Source: Chitinophaga niabensis (lineage in GTDB: Bacteria > Bacteroidota > Bacteroidia > Chitinophagales > Chitinophagaceae). From it: a DNA stretch of 64,000 nucleotides. Under the pieces are notes generated by a model. The model worked only from the letters and a program-made list of their open reading frames with translations, was not told where the DNA came from and made no database searches. The stretch lies in NCBI RefSeq assembly GCF_900129465.1, contig NZ_FSRA01000002.1, positions 2,728,001 to 2,792,000 of the forward strand. Reading direction: 5' to 3'. Both the position numbers and the translations under genes were made by a program. Below, one piece after another: positions 19,260-28,232 of the stretch. Each line of letters starts with the position of its first letter. Position 1 is the stretch's first letter.

Positions 19260-19293
19260 CAAAGGTAGACACACAGCAGGAATTCTGCGCAAT
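19260..19293 (-). promoter_or_regulatory. Bacteroidota-type promoter for the riboswitch transcript
   Basis: On the minus strand a -7 element TACCTTTG lies at 19267-19260, with TTG of a -33 element at 19292-19290. The expected start is around 19253, just before the hairpin and TPP aptamer. Spacing is slightly longer than ideal. Confidence 0.55.
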
Positions 19294-19418
19294 TTTTTTT
19301 TGAAATGTTTTTTTCCATTATCTTCATCCCGTTAATCCAGGAACAGTACTCCCCATATATTTCCAGCAGAGATCATTTTGAGAAACAATTATTGTTAACC
19401 GAAACAATCATTTATCAA

Positions 19419-19799
19419 ATGATCAAACTTCAAATCATCGGCCACCTTGGCAAGAATGCTGTGCAGAACACAGTGAACGGAAAACAGGTCCTGAATTTTA
19501 ATGTCGCACACAACGAAAGGTACAGGAACGCGCAGGGCGTTCAAACAGACCGGACGGTCTGGGTAGATTGTGCCATGTGGTATCCCAATGCGGTGGGACC
19601 TTATATGCTGCAGGGTACTTATGTATTCGTGGAAGGCGTTCCTGTGGTGGACACGTATAACAACAATGCAGGAGGGGTAACCGCGGTACTGAAATTAAGG
19701 GTTACAGACCTGAAATTACTGCCGGGTGGTTCGAGAACAAATGGAAGCAGAACGGTGGAACCGGAGGTGGAAAATCCGGCAGATGACCTGCCGTTTTAA
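19419..19799 (+). CDS. ssb: Single-stranded DNA-binding protein
   Basis: The start is the ATG at 19419 (126 residues, MIKLQIIGHLGKNAV); upstream codons in frame do not look like SSB. It has an OB fold with the conserved segment RTVWVDCAMWYPNA and an acidic C-terminal tip, ADDLPF. SSB tips of this kind recruit repair and replication partners. The linker between OB fold and tip is very short, so the protein is much shorter than E. coli SSB (178 residues). Chitinophaga-type genomes can carry more than one ssb, and I cannot tell whether this is the main copy. Confidence 0.93.
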   Translation: MIKLQIIGHLGKNAVQNTVNGKQVLNFNVAHNERYRNAQGVQTDRTVWVDCAMWYPNAVGPYMLQGTYVFVEGVPVVDTYNNNAGGVTAVLKLRVTDLKLLPGGSRTNGSRTVEPEVENPADDLPF

Positions 19800-19938
19800 A
19801 CAGTGGCCCGACTGTGATCTCTTTACATATTATACTTACTCATTATTACATGTTGTAAAAGACTTCCTTTGTAAGGCCCGGCTGGCAAGCCTCTTCACGG
19901 ATACGGCTGAATTATTTTTCGCCAAAGGATGAAAAATA

Positions 19939-19969
19939 TTTGGTGAGTATTAAAATTCGTTTACCTTTG
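19939..19969 (+). promoter_or_regulatory. Promoter of initiator tRNA
   Basis: TTTG (19939-19942), a 19-bp spacer and TACCTTTG (19962-19969) match the Bacteroidota -33/-7 consensus exactly. The tRNA starts 10 bp after the -7 box. Confidence 0.85.
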
Positions 19970-19978
19970 CACCCACAT

Positions 19979-20050
<72 letters not shown>

Positions 20051-20147
20051 CAAAAAAGTAAAGAGGAAGGCTGAAACGCCAACGGCGCAAAAAGTTCAAT
20101 CCTTACAAAAGTAAAAGAGATCACAGTCTCCAAACTTCTAAAAAGTT

Positions 20148-20178
20148 AAAAAGCCGAAGCAATTCGGCTTTTTTTATT
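20148..20178 (+). terminator. Terminator after initiator tRNA
   Basis: The stem AAAAGCCGAA / TTCGGCTTTT (20149-20158 and 20163-20172) with a GCAA loop is followed by more Ts, about 100 bp after the tRNA. Confidence 0.85.
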
Positions 20179-20227
20179 TGTACTAAATTGCACCCACAGC
20201 TTAGGTCACACGTAAAAATCAGATAGT

Positions 20228-21100
20228 ATGCATCGTGCTGGATTTGTAAACATCTTCGGTAAACCGAATGCCGGAAAAAGTACCTTGCTCAACGCATTGT
20301 TGGGCGAAAAGCTGGCTATTGTAACCCCGAAGGTGCAAACTACCCGGCACAGGATCATGGCTGTGGTAACAGAACCCGGCTACCAGATCGTATTCTCTGA
20401 TACCCCCGGTATCATTGATCCCAAGTACAAGATGCATGAGAAAATGATGGGTGCCGTACGTTCTGCATTGGAAGATGCGGATGTAGCCCTGCTGATGATG
20501 GAGGCAAAAGATAATGTGGAAGAATGCCTGGCGATGTTTGATTCCCTTAAGCTGAAAGCCACCTGCCTGCTGGTGATCAATAAAATGGATGTGCTGGAAC
20601 AGGCTGAACTGGATGCATTGATCGAACGCTGCAAAGCATGGGGCAAAGCCAAAGCTGTGATCACCATTTCTGCCCTGCAGAAAAAGGGACTGGATGTGCT
20701 GTTAAAACAGATCCTCGAATTCCTGCCGGAAAGCGAGGCTTTTTACCCGGAAGACACGCTCACAGATCGTTCTACACGTTTCTTCGTGGGAGAGATCATC
20801 CGTGAAAAGATCTTTTTACTCTTCGAAGAAGAGATACCATATCATACGGCAGTGCTGGTAACACAGTTTGAAGAAAAGACCACGCTGACCAAGATCTCCG
20901 CAGAGATCATCGTTACCCGCGAAACACAAAAGGGAATCATCCTTGGCGAAAAAGGGAAGTCTATTAAAGAAATAGGTTCCAGGGCAAGGGTGGATATAGA
21001 AAAGTTCCTGGACCGTAAAGTGTTCCTGGAATTACATGTGAAGGTGCGCCCCAAATGGCGCGACAACGATCTGTATCTGAAAGAATACGGATTGATTTAA
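20228..21100 (+). CDS. era: GTPase Era
   Basis: This 290-residue protein has an N-terminal GTPase domain with P-loop GKPNAGKST at 11-19, switch II DTPG at 58-61 and the NKMD base-recognition motif near 118. A C-terminal KH domain contains GIILGEKGKSIKEIGSRAR. Era binds the 3' end of 16S rRNA and helps 30S subunit assembly. It is followed 21 bp later by der, another ribosome-assembly GTPase, and the two probably form an operon. Length and motifs are normal. Confidence 0.98.
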   Translation: MHRAGFVNIFGKPNAGKSTLLNALLGEKLAIVTPKVQTTRHRIMAVVTEPGYQIVFSDTPGIIDPKYKMHEKMMGAVRSALEDADVALLMMEAKDNVEECLAMFDSLKLKATCLLVINKMDVLEQAELDALIERCKAWGKAKAVITISALQKKGLDVLLKQILEFLPESEAFYPEDTLTDRSTRFFVGEIIREKIFLLFEEEIPYHTAVLVTQFEEKTTLTKISAEIIVTRETQKGIILGEKGKSIKEIGSRARVDIEKFLDRKVFLELHVKVRPKWRDNDLYLKEYGLI

Positions 21101-21121
21101 GTACAATTTAAATAGTATAAT

Positions 21122-22438
21122 ATGCCTGGTTTTACAGTAGCAATTGTAGGCCGCCCGAACGTAGGGAAATCAACTTTGTTTAACCGTTTGCTGGAGCAGC
21201 GGAAAGCTATCGTTGATGACTCCAGTGGGGTAACCCGCGACCGGCAGTACGGGATCGCTGAATGGAACGGTAAGTCCTTCAACGTGATAGACACTGGTGG
21301 TTTTGTTGCCAAAAGCGAAGATATATTTGAACGTGAGATACGTAAACAAGTGAAGATCGCCATGGAAGAAGCCAACCTGGTGCTTTTCATGTGTGATGTT
21401 ACAACCGGTATCACAGACCTGGATGCTGATGTAGCAGATCTGCTGCGCCGCTCCAATAAACCTGTTTTCCTGGCAGTGAATAAAGTAGATAACCATGAGC
21501 GCCAGCTGGAGGCATCAGAGTTCTATGGACTGGGCTTTGAACACGTGCATTTCCTTTCTTCCATGAGCGGAAGCGGCACGGGTGAGTTACTGGATGAAAT
21601 AACCGCGCTGATCAAAGAGGATGATGAACAGGCGGAAGGCCCGGACAGCGATATTCCAAAGATTGCTATCATCGGTCAGCCGAATGTAGGTAAATCCTCC
21701 CTGCTGAATGCACTCATAGGAGAGGAGCGGAACATTGTTTCAGACATTGCCGGTACCACCCGCGATACTATTCACACCAGGTATAATCTCTACCAGAAAG
21801 AATTTATCCTGATAGATACCGCCGGTATCCGTCGTAAGAATAAAGTGCATGAGGACCTGGAGTTCTATTCCGTGATCCGTGCCGTAAGGGCTTTGGATGA
21901 AGCAGATATCTGTATGCTGCTGCTGGATGCCGAAAAGGGCATCACCGCACAGGATATCAGTATCTTCAGCCTGGCCGCCCGTAAAGGAAAGGGCATTGTG
22001 ATCCTGGTAAATAAATGGGACCTGGTGGAAAAACATACCAATTCCGCCCGCGATTACGAAAAGGAACTTAAAGAACGTATTGCTCCCTTTACGGATGTTC
22101 CCATCGTTTTCACCTCCGTACCTGAGAAACAACGGATTTTCAAGGCGATAGAAGTGGCGCTGGACGTGTATGAGAACAGGAAGCGTAAGATCCAGACCTC
22201 CAAGCTGAACGAGATAATGCTCAAAGCCATAGATGCGTTCAAACCACCAGTGGTAAGAGGCACCCCTATCAAGATCAAATATGTAACGCAATTACCTACG
22301 CATACCCCTGCTTTTGCTTTCTTTGCCAATTTGCCGGACGATATAAAAACGCCCTACAGGAACTACCTGGAGAACAAATTGCGCGAAAACTTTAATTTTC
22401 AGGGGGTTCCACTGAAGATTTTCTTTAGAAAGAAGTAG
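21122..22438 (+). CDS. der: Ribosome biogenesis GTPase Der (EngA)
   Basis: This 438-residue protein has two GTPase domains in tandem. The first P-loop, GRPNVGKST, is at 10-18; the second, GQPNVGKSS, is near 185. Each has its own DTGG or DTAG switch and an NKxD motif (NKVD, NKWD). The C-terminal KH-like domain ends LKIFFRKK. Der acts in maturation of the 50S subunit. The double GTPase layout is unique to this family, so the call is firm. Confidence 0.98.
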   Translation: MPGFTVAIVGRPNVGKSTLFNRLLEQRKAIVDDSSGVTRDRQYGIAEWNGKSFNVIDTGGFVAKSEDIFEREIRKQVKIAMEEANLVLFMCDVTTGITDLDADVADLLRRSNKPVFLAVNKVDNHERQLEASEFYGLGFEHVHFLSSMSGSGTGELLDEITALIKEDDEQAEGPDSDIPKIAIIGQPNVGKSSLLNALIGEERNIVSDIAGTTRDTIHTRYNLYQKEFILIDTAGIRRKNKVHEDLEFYSVIRAVRALDEADICMLLLDAEKGITAQDISIFSLAARKGKGIVILVNKWDLVEKHTNSARDYEKELKERIAPFTDVPIVFTSVPEKQRIFKAIEVALDVYENRKRKIQTSKLNEIMLKAIDAFKPPVVRGTPIKIKYVTQLPTHTPAFAFFANLPDDIKTPYRNYLENKLRENFNFQGVPLKIFFRKK

Positions 22439-22465
22439 TTCAGTGCATATTATATAAAATTATAT

Positions 22466-22495
22466 TTTGTATAATAAGAATTTTGCATAACTTTG
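22466..22495 (+). promoter_or_regulatory. Promoter of small lipoprotein
   Basis: TTTG (22466-22469), an 18-bp spacer and TAACTTTG (22488-22495) fit the Bacteroidota consensus. The start codon of the small lipoprotein is at 22521. Confidence 0.8.
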
Positions 22496-22520
22496 CGGCG
22501 ATTTAAAACACAAAATCAAC

Positions 22521-22733
22521 ATGAAAAAATTATTCGTATTAGCTATCGCTACCGGTATGTTTGTTGCTTGTAACAATGCTTCAACTTCAACTACTGATTC
22601 AACTACAACAACAACTGATTCTTCAGCGCTGAACGCAGCTCCTGCTGTTGATTCTGCTGCAACTGTTGATTCTGCTGCTCTGGCTCCGGTTGATTCTGCT
22701 GCTGCTCACGCTGATAGCACTCACAAGCACTAA
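22521..22733 (+). CDS. Small Ala/Asp/Ser/Thr-rich lipoprotein
   Basis: This 70-residue protein has a signal peptide and lipobox MFVAC, with the lipidated Cys at residue 16. The mature part is low complexity: a Ser/Thr run, then repeats of the form VDSAA (APAVDSAATVDSAALAPVD), ending in a short His/Lys tail. No known domain. It has its own promoter and a strong terminator, so it is a real single-gene unit, probably well expressed. Similar short, acidic, disordered lipoproteins are common in Bacteroidota but have no assigned role. Confidence 0.8.
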   Translation: MKKLFVLAIATGMFVACNNASTSTTDSTTTTTDSSALNAAPAVDSAATVDSAALAPVDSAAAHADSTHKH

Positions 22734-22758
22734 GCTAAGCTTACAGAAAGTATATGGT

Positions 22759-22791
22759 CCTCCCGGTGCAAACCGGGAGGATTTTTTTTTG
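22759..22791 (+). terminator. Terminator of small lipoprotein
   Basis: CCTCCCGGT - GCAA - ACCGGGAGG (22759-22780) is followed by A and a long T-run. Confidence 0.92.
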
Positions 22792-22831
22792 GCATACCTC
22801 TTGTTTTATGGGAGCAAATTTTACCGTTTGA

Positions 22832-23398
22832 ATGAAAAAGCTCCTGATTACCTTTTTACTGCTGGCTGGTTTCCAGTCTTTTACAACAGCACAGGAAACA
22901 GCCCCCGGCCACCCCGACAAAGATTTCAAGTTTCAGTTCCCGGGCACAAACCTGCATGGCCTGGCACAACTTCCCCAGCCGCGCAGGGATAGCATGCTCC
23001 TGGCCTTTACTAAATTCGATCCAGCTCAGATCTCCTTTTCCGGTACCGGTATTTCGGAATCCCTGCAAAAGCAGTTCAGGTCCGTGTTATTGGAAATGAT
23101 GGAAGTGGTGAAGAACGTGATCAAAGAGCCGGCTACCGTATCAGATATGGAAAAGAAGATGAATGCCCTAAGCCGGAAAATGGAGGGCTTACAGGAGGAT
23201 ATGGCGTATGAAATGGAACTGGTTGAACTGAAGAAAGAGTATGAGGAGGATGTAAAACAAAGAATGAAGGAATATGAGGACGGAAAATATGAAACGAAAA
23301 AGGAGAAAAAGGTAGCAAAGAGAGAATTGGACCAGGAGCTGCGGGACAGGAAACATGAATTTGAGGAAGACAGGATAAGACTACGCAAAGAGCGATAA
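22832..23398 (+). CDS. Secreted coiled-coil protein, unknown function
   Basis: This 188-residue protein has a signal peptide ending near TTAQE. The middle (about residues 45-90) holds a segment around LLAFTKFDPAQISFSGTGIS. From about residue 105 on it is very rich in Glu, Lys and Arg with heptad-like spacing, which suggests a long coiled coil or single alpha-helix. It should be periplasmic. I do not recognise a family. A terminator overlaps the region just after the stop, so it is a single-gene unit. Confidence 0.75.
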   Translation: MKKLLITFLLLAGFQSFTTAQETAPGHPDKDFKFQFPGTNLHGLAQLPQPRRDSMLLAFTKFDPAQISFSGTGISESLQKQFRSVLLEMMEVVKNVIKEPATVSDMEKKMNALSRKMEGLQEDMAYEMELVELKKEYEEDVKQRMKEYEDGKYETKKEKKVAKRELDQELRDRKHEFEEDRIRLRKER

Positions 23399-23400
23399 AA

Positions 23401-23440
23401 AAAGCGGGTGCATCGTTTGATACACCCGCTTTTTTTATTT
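23401..23440. terminator. Bidirectional terminator
   Basis: AGCGGGTG (23403-23410) pairs with CACCCGCT (23423-23430), flanked by A and T runs. It lies between the coiled-coil gene and the convergent S41 protease gene. Confidence 0.8.
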
Positions 23441-25039
23441 CAGTTTCTTTACTTCTTCTACTGCTTTTAAGATCACCGGATCATCTGTATTACTCACCAT
23501 ATAGAATCCTTCACTTCGCCATAATTGCCTTGCCAGCAGGGCTTTGATCCTTGTTCTTATTTCTGTCTCATCCTTTGCATTCATTTTAGCAGTGCTCACC
23601 TTTGCAGCTTCGGCATGTGCCTTGAAGGCATTAAGTAAACTATTATCTACCTGGAATTGCTGATTGAAAGCCGGAGCATCCTTGTATTGTTTGAATGATG
23701 CTGCATTGGCAGTATAATATTCATAGATAAAATCACCAAAGATATTACGTGTGTACAGTTCCGTTAGGAAAGGAGAGTAACGTGTAGTATCAAAAGGCAG
23801 GAATACATCCGGCATGATCCCTCCGCCTGCATACACTGTTTTACCACCCGCTGTTTCATATTTGATGGTATCTACCGGGCGGATGCTGTCGCGGTTCAGG
23901 AATTCACCATGATTAAAGCGGTTGGTGATATCTTCGTCATAAGCTTCGCGGCCGTTCTGGTAGCTCTTTTGAATACTCCTGCCGGAGGGGAGATAATAAC
24001 GGGCAATGGTCAGGCGCAAAGTGCCGCCATTGCTGAGGTCGAAAGGTTCCTGCACCAGGCCTTTGCCAAAAGTACGGCGTCCGATGATCTCTCCGCGGTC
24101 CCAATCCTGGATAGCGCCGGAGAGTACTTCACTTGCAGAGGCTGAACCTTCATCCACGAGGATGGTGAGGCCGCCTTTCTCAAATAAACCGGGTTTGCTG
24201 CATTTATAATCCTGCCTGGGTGAGCTTTTGCCCTGGGTGTAAACGATCAGTTTATTACCATCCAGTAGTTCATCTGCTATGCGGGTAGCCGCATCCAGCA
24301 AACCACCGCCATTCTGGCGAAGGTCTATGATCAGTTTGTCCATGCCTTCTTTCTGCAACTTGCGCACAGCCTGTACAAACTCTGTGTAAGTGGTAGCGGA
24401 GAATTTATTGATCTTGATGTAACCGGTGCCGGGAGCAGTCATATAAGCTGCATCCACGCTGTATAAAGGAATAACCCCTCTCTTGATATTCACGTCCACC
24501 TTTTTGCTTCCACGCAGCATGGTAGCTTTCACGATGGAATTACGTGGGCCGCGTAAGAGTTTCCGGATCTTATCGTTGGTTATATTTTTACCTGCAACCT
24601 GGATAGTATCGTCCACCAAAAGTATCTTATCTCCGGTGAGCACACCTGCCAGGTCTGAAGGGCCGCCGCTGATCACATTCATGATATTTACCGTGTCGCG
24701 GATAATATTGAATTCAACGCCTATCCCTTCAAAATTACCGTCCAGGTCTTCATTCACAGCCTGCACTTTGGCGGGCGGGATATAAATAGAGTGGGGGTCC
24801 AGGTGGCTGAGCAATCCTTCAATGGCTTCTTCCTGTGCATCACCAAGGTCCAGCGTATCCACATACTTATACTTCAAAAGGTCCATAACCTCCTGTAATG
24901 ATCCCCGTTTATTGGCGAAAAAGATGGCGGAATCGCTATTGCGCGCGGCCGGCATCTTATGCCCCAGGTACATACCCAGTGCTAACACCAGGGCAAATAA
25001 CAACGGCAGGAACACTTTTAACTTTCTATTGTCCGACAT
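23435..25039 (-). CDS. S41 C-terminal processing peptidase (CtpA/Prc-like)
   Basis: I chose the ATG at 25039 (534 residues, MSDNRKL); a longer frame from 25102 adds 21 residues ahead of a good membrane anchor. After the N-terminal TM helix (VFLPLLFALVLALGMYLG) come a PDZ domain (about 85-185; DLAGVLTGDKILLVDDT) and the S41 protease domain. The Ser/Lys dyad lies in DEGSASASEVLSGA and RRTFGKGLVQ. Family members cleave periplasmic proteins near their C-termini in envelope quality control. The gene is alone on the minus strand, divergent from the sugar kinase. Confidence 0.95.
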   Translation of the reverse strand: MSDNRKLKVFLPLLFALVLALGMYLGHKMPAARNSDSAIFFANKRGSLQEVMDLLKYKYVDTLDLGDAQEEAIEGLLSHLDPHSIYIPPAKVQAVNEDLDGNFEGIGVEFNIIRDTVNIMNVISGGPSDLAGVLTGDKILLVDDTIQVAGKNITNDKIRKLLRGPRNSIVKATMLRGSKKVDVNIKRGVIPLYSVDAAYMTAPGTGYIKINKFSATTYTEFVQAVRKLQKEGMDKLIIDLRQNGGGLLDAATRIADELLDGNKLIVYTQGKSSPRQDYKCSKPGLFEKGGLTILVDEGSASASEVLSGAIQDWDRGEIIGRRTFGKGLVQEPFDLSNGGTLRLTIARYYLPSGRSIQKSYQNGREAYDEDITNRFNHGEFLNRDSIRPVDTIKYETAGGKTVYAGGGIMPDVFLPFDTTRYSPFLTELYTRNIFGDFIYEYYTANAASFKQYKDAPAFNQQFQVDNSLLNAFKAHAEAAKVSTAKMNAKDETEIRTRIKALLARQLWRSEGFYMVSNTDDPVILKAVEEVKKLK

Positions 25040-25152
25040 ATGATTTTTTAAATCGTTGACAGGGAAACCCCTTTTGCTTAACTTGTGACAAAAATAGCAC
25101 ATTCATAAGCAAAACATCTACATCTATTCTTTAATTTCATAAACGATCGGAT

Positions 25153-26001
25153 ATGGCTTCTAAAGTTAAGCTGGTAGCGGATAGCGGTTCAACAAAAACG
25201 GAATGGTGCCTGATGGACGGTAAGGAACGCCGCACGTTCTTTACACAGGGTATGAGCCCTTATTTCCTGACGAGTTTGCAGATTGAGGAACTCGTACGGG
25301 CGGAACTGTTACCACAGCTGGGTGATACCATGCCTGATCTTGTTTTCTATTATGGAACAGGCTGTGGTACGGAACAGAACCGTAAGCTGGTACACAAAAG
25401 CCTTCACGGTATATGGCCTCATGCTAAAATAGAAGTGAATCACGACCTGATGGCAGCAGCCCGGGCGCTTTGCGGCCATAACAGTGGAATAGCCAGCATC
25501 CTGGGAACCGGTTCCAATTCCTGTTATTACGATGGAAAGGAGATCGTGAAGAACAATCCCGGCCTGGGTTTTATCCTGGGAGATGAAGGCAGTGGCGCAT
25601 TCCTTGGCAAAAAAGTAGTACAGTACTACCTTTATCAAACCTTTGATGATGAAATGCGTTTCCGCTTTGAGCAGAAATTCAATGTCACGCAGGCAGATAT
25701 ACTGGAGAGTGTTTACCGCCAGCCACTCCCGAACCGTTACCTGGCTTCATTTACCCCTTTTCTCGCAGAGAACCGCGGGCATTATATGATTGAAAATATA
25801 CTGGAAGACGGATTGAATGAATTCTTCTTCACACATCTTTATAAATACAGTGAAAGCTGGACGAGCCCTTTACATTTCACCGGAAGCATCGCATGGCACT
25901 TCCGCGATATCCTGGAAGAACTGTGCCAGTTGTACGAATTGCAGCTGGGCAGGATCCTTAAAAATCCTATGGATGGGCTGGCCGTTTATCACGAGGAATA
26001 A
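25153..26001 (+). CDS. BadF/BcrAD-type sugar kinase, probably MurNAc/GlcNAc kinase
   Basis: This 282-residue protein has an ASKHA fold. The phosphate-1 motif ADSGSTKTEW is at 9-18, GTGSNS is near 118 and the adenosine-side motif GDEGSGAFLG is near 141. The family includes N-acetylglucosamine kinase and the MurK kinases that act on MurNAc and GlcNAc. The gene ends 8 bp before murQ, so the two form an operon for reuse of amino sugars from the cell wall. MurQ needs MurNAc 6-phosphate, which this kinase could supply (inference from context). Substrate preference cannot be read from the motifs. Confidence 0.88.
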   Translation: MASKVKLVADSGSTKTEWCLMDGKERRTFFTQGMSPYFLTSLQIEELVRAELLPQLGDTMPDLVFYYGTGCGTEQNRKLVHKSLHGIWPHAKIEVNHDLMAAARALCGHNSGIASILGTGSNSCYYDGKEIVKNNPGLGFILGDEGSGAFLGKKVVQYYLYQTFDDEMRFRFEQKFNVTQADILESVYRQPLPNRYLASFTPFLAENRGHYMIENILEDGLNEFFFTHLYKYSESWTSPLHFTGSIAWHFRDILEELCQLYELQLGRILKNPMDGLAVYHEE

Positions 26002-26009
26002 AATCAGAT

Positions 26010-26822
26010 ATGGCATTTACTAAAGTAACCGAGCAGGCAAGCAATTATCATCACCTGGAAACTATGAGCATCCGGGAAGTATTGACCAACATTAATAGCG
26101 AAGACAAAACCGTTCCCCTGGCTGTTGAAAAAGCCATTCCACAGATCACCGAACTTACTTCCGCCATTGCAGACAAAATGCTGGCAGGAGGCCGTTTGTT
26201 CTACATGGGTGCCGGTACCAGTGGCCGCCTTGGCATCCTGGATGCTTCCGAATGCCCGCCCACATATGGTGTGCCGCAGGGATTGGTAGTAGGATTGATA
26301 GCAGGTGGGGATTCCGCTATCCGCAGAGCAGTAGAGAATGCGGAAGACGACAGGGAACAGGGCTGGAGAGATCTGCAGCAATGGGCCATCAGCGATAAAG
26401 ATGTAGTGGTAGGCATTGCTGCCAGCGGGAGTACTCCTTATGTACTGGGTGCGCTGGAGGCCTGTCAGAAACATGGTATTATTACAGGCAGCATCAGTTG
26501 TAACCCCGGATCGCCCGTATCCCAATTTGCAAATTTTCCCATAGAAGTGGTGGTAGGCCCTGAATTCGTAACCGGCAGCACCCGTATGAAAAGCGGTACG
26601 GCGCAAAAGCTGGTATTGAACATGATCTCAACAACCGTAATGATCCAGCTGGGCAGGGTGGAAGACAATAAAATGGTGAACATGCAGCTCAGCAATGAAA
26701 AGCTGGTGGACAGAGGGGTAAAAATGGTAATGGAAGAGCTGGAACTGGCTGACTACGATGCTGCTAAAACCTTACTGCTGGAGTTCGGCAGCGTAAAAAG
26801 GGCAGTGGATAGCAGACAATAA
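26010..26822 (+). CDS. murQ: N-acetylmuramic acid 6-phosphate etherase
   Basis: This 270-residue SIS-domain protein has GAGTSGRLG at about 68-75 and DASECPPTYG at 78-87, with the likely catalytic Glu81. A second conserved part contains GIAASGSTPYV, then VGPEFVTGSTRMKSGTAQK. MurQ cleaves the lactyl ether of MurNAc-6-P to give GlcNAc-6-P and D-lactate in cytoplasmic wall recycling. It is about 30 residues shorter than E. coli MurQ because the C-terminal helical part is reduced; the motifs are complete. It follows the kinase closely. Confidence 0.96.
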   Translation: MAFTKVTEQASNYHHLETMSIREVLTNINSEDKTVPLAVEKAIPQITELTSAIADKMLAGGRLFYMGAGTSGRLGILDASECPPTYGVPQGLVVGLIAGGDSAIRRAVENAEDDREQGWRDLQQWAISDKDVVVGIAASGSTPYVLGALEACQKHGIITGSISCNPGSPVSQFANFPIEVVVGPEFVTGSTRMKSGTAQKLVLNMISTTVMIQLGRVEDNKMVNMQLSNEKLVDRGVKMVMEELELADYDAAKTLLLEFGSVKRAVDSRQ

Positions 26823-26866
26823 AAAAATTCCTAAATTGCCCTCCGGTAAACAGCTTTTGAACGATC

Positions 26867-27430
26867 ATGCAGGACATAGAACCATTCTATAACTGGCGGC
26901 ATTTATATACGGCCGAAGAGGATGAACTCTCTCCATTTTATGGACGGGAGTACAGCGAATTTGAATATTCCAATACCATATATAATTATTACATCCATCC
27001 CCAGTGGGATGATTTTGGCGCCCCTAACCTATACATGAAGATCCTGTTTGTAGATTATCAGTTCAACTATGCCATCATAGAATTGATGGGGGAATGGAAC
27101 GATGCGGTGGAAAATAATATCATGACCCTGAAAAGGGATATTATTGACCTGATGACTGCCCAGGGGATCTATAAGTTCATATTCATAGGGGAGAACGTAC
27201 TCAATTTCTATTCCTCCGATGATTGTTATTATGAGGAATGGTGGGAAGATATCCGTGATGAAGGTGGCTGGATAGTACTCCTCAATACCCCTCGGCAAAC
27301 CCGGGATGAGTTCGAGAGCGCCCGGCTTTACAATTACGTACATCTGCTGGATGAGCCCAAGTGGCGAACTTTTTTACCACAGCACTTGTTTAATCTGGTA
27401 GATAACAGCATGATGAAGCTACTAGAATAA
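26867..27430 (+). CDS. Conserved hypothetical protein, acidic and aromatic
   Basis: This 187-residue cytoplasmic protein has no signal peptide or TM helix. It is unusually rich in Tyr, Trp, Asp and Glu (YNYYIHPQWDDFG and DDCYYEEWWEDIRDEGGW). Alternation of beta segments (LYMKILFVDYQFNYAIIELM, KFIFIGENVLNF, GWIVLLNT) and helices suggests a compact alpha/beta fold. I do not recognise it. It begins 44 bp after murQ and could be its last operon member, or an independent gene. Confidence 0.7.
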   Translation: MQDIEPFYNWRHLYTAEEDELSPFYGREYSEFEYSNTIYNYYIHPQWDDFGAPNLYMKILFVDYQFNYAIIELMGEWNDAVENNIMTLKRDIIDLMTAQGIYKFIFIGENVLNFYSSDDCYYEEWWEDIRDEGGWIVLLNTPRQTRDEFESARLYNYVHLLDEPKWRTFLPQHLFNLVDNSMMKLLE

Positions 27431-27453
27431 GCCTTTTTAGTGATAAATATCAT

Positions 27454-27483
27454 TTTGTTTTAATTTTTCATCTATTAAATTTG
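27454..27483 (+). promoter_or_regulatory. Promoter of sdhCAB
   Basis: TTTG (27454-27457), an 18-bp spacer and TAAATTTG (27476-27483), 52 bp before sdhC. Confidence 0.75.
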
Positions 27484-27534
27484 CCCGACATTTCACTTAT
27501 TTATTCATACTAAAGGAAGCTTAGAACGTATCTT

Positions 27535-28218
27535 ATGAAATGGTCGCAATTCTTCAATACCTCTATTGGTAAAAAATTGCTGGTAGGTGCTACCGGTTTG
27601 TTCCTGTGCTCGTTTGTGATCGTGCACCTGGCCGGAAACATCGCATTGCTCAAAGAAGACGGAGGTGAAGCCTTCAACACGTATGCGGCCTTCATGGGTC
27701 ATAATCCCTTAATTCAGTTCATCGCATGGGGGTTAAAGATCATCATCATCGTGCACGCATTCCTGGCTATTCAGCTTACTATTCGTAACAGAGCAGCACG
27801 CCCAGTTAAATACGCGGTGAAGCCCGGTAACAAAACTTCTTCCTGGTATAGCCGCCAGATGGCTGTCATGGGCAGCATCCTCTTTATCTTCATTGTGATC
27901 CACCTTGCTCAGTTCTGGTGGAGGATGCATTATGGGGAAATGAACGTTGCGCTCTATGAGGGCAAAGAGTACGGCAACCTCTACGAGGTGGTGTGGTTTG
28001 CTTTTAAAGAATCCTGGATCGTGGCGCTTTATGTGATCGGTATGTTCGCATTGGCTTTCCACCTTATCCACGGCTTTAAAAGTTCCTGCCAGACCTTTGG
28101 CCTGAATCACAAAAAGTACAATGGTATCATCAACTTCATCGGGGTTTGGTTATTTGGTGTATTGATCCCGCTTGGTTTTGCTGTTATCCCTGTAGTTATT
28201 TACATTAAACAAATCTGA
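27535..28218 (+). CDS. sdhC: Succinate dehydrogenase cytochrome b subunit
   Basis: This 227-residue membrane protein has five hydrophobic segments, as in the single-subunit di-haem anchor of the B. subtilis/Wolinella type. His residues suited to haem binding lie in FVIVHLAGN, KIIIIVHAFLAI, FIVIHLAQFWW and AFHLIHGFKSS. It anchors the SdhAB catalytic part to the membrane and passes electrons to menaquinone. It is the first gene of sdhCAB, with sdhA starting 14 bp later. There is no SdhD, as expected for this type. Confidence 0.95.
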   Translation: MKWSQFFNTSIGKKLLVGATGLFLCSFVIVHLAGNIALLKEDGGEAFNTYAAFMGHNPLIQFIAWGLKIIIIVHAFLAIQLTIRNRAARPVKYAVKPGNKTSSWYSRQMAVMGSILFIFIVIHLAQFWWRMHYGEMNVALYEGKEYGNLYEVVWFAFKESWIVALYVIGMFALAFHLIHGFKSSCQTFGLNHKKYNGIINFIGVWLFGVLIPLGFAVIPVVIYIKQI

Positions 28219-28232
28219 TAAAGCTAGGATAT

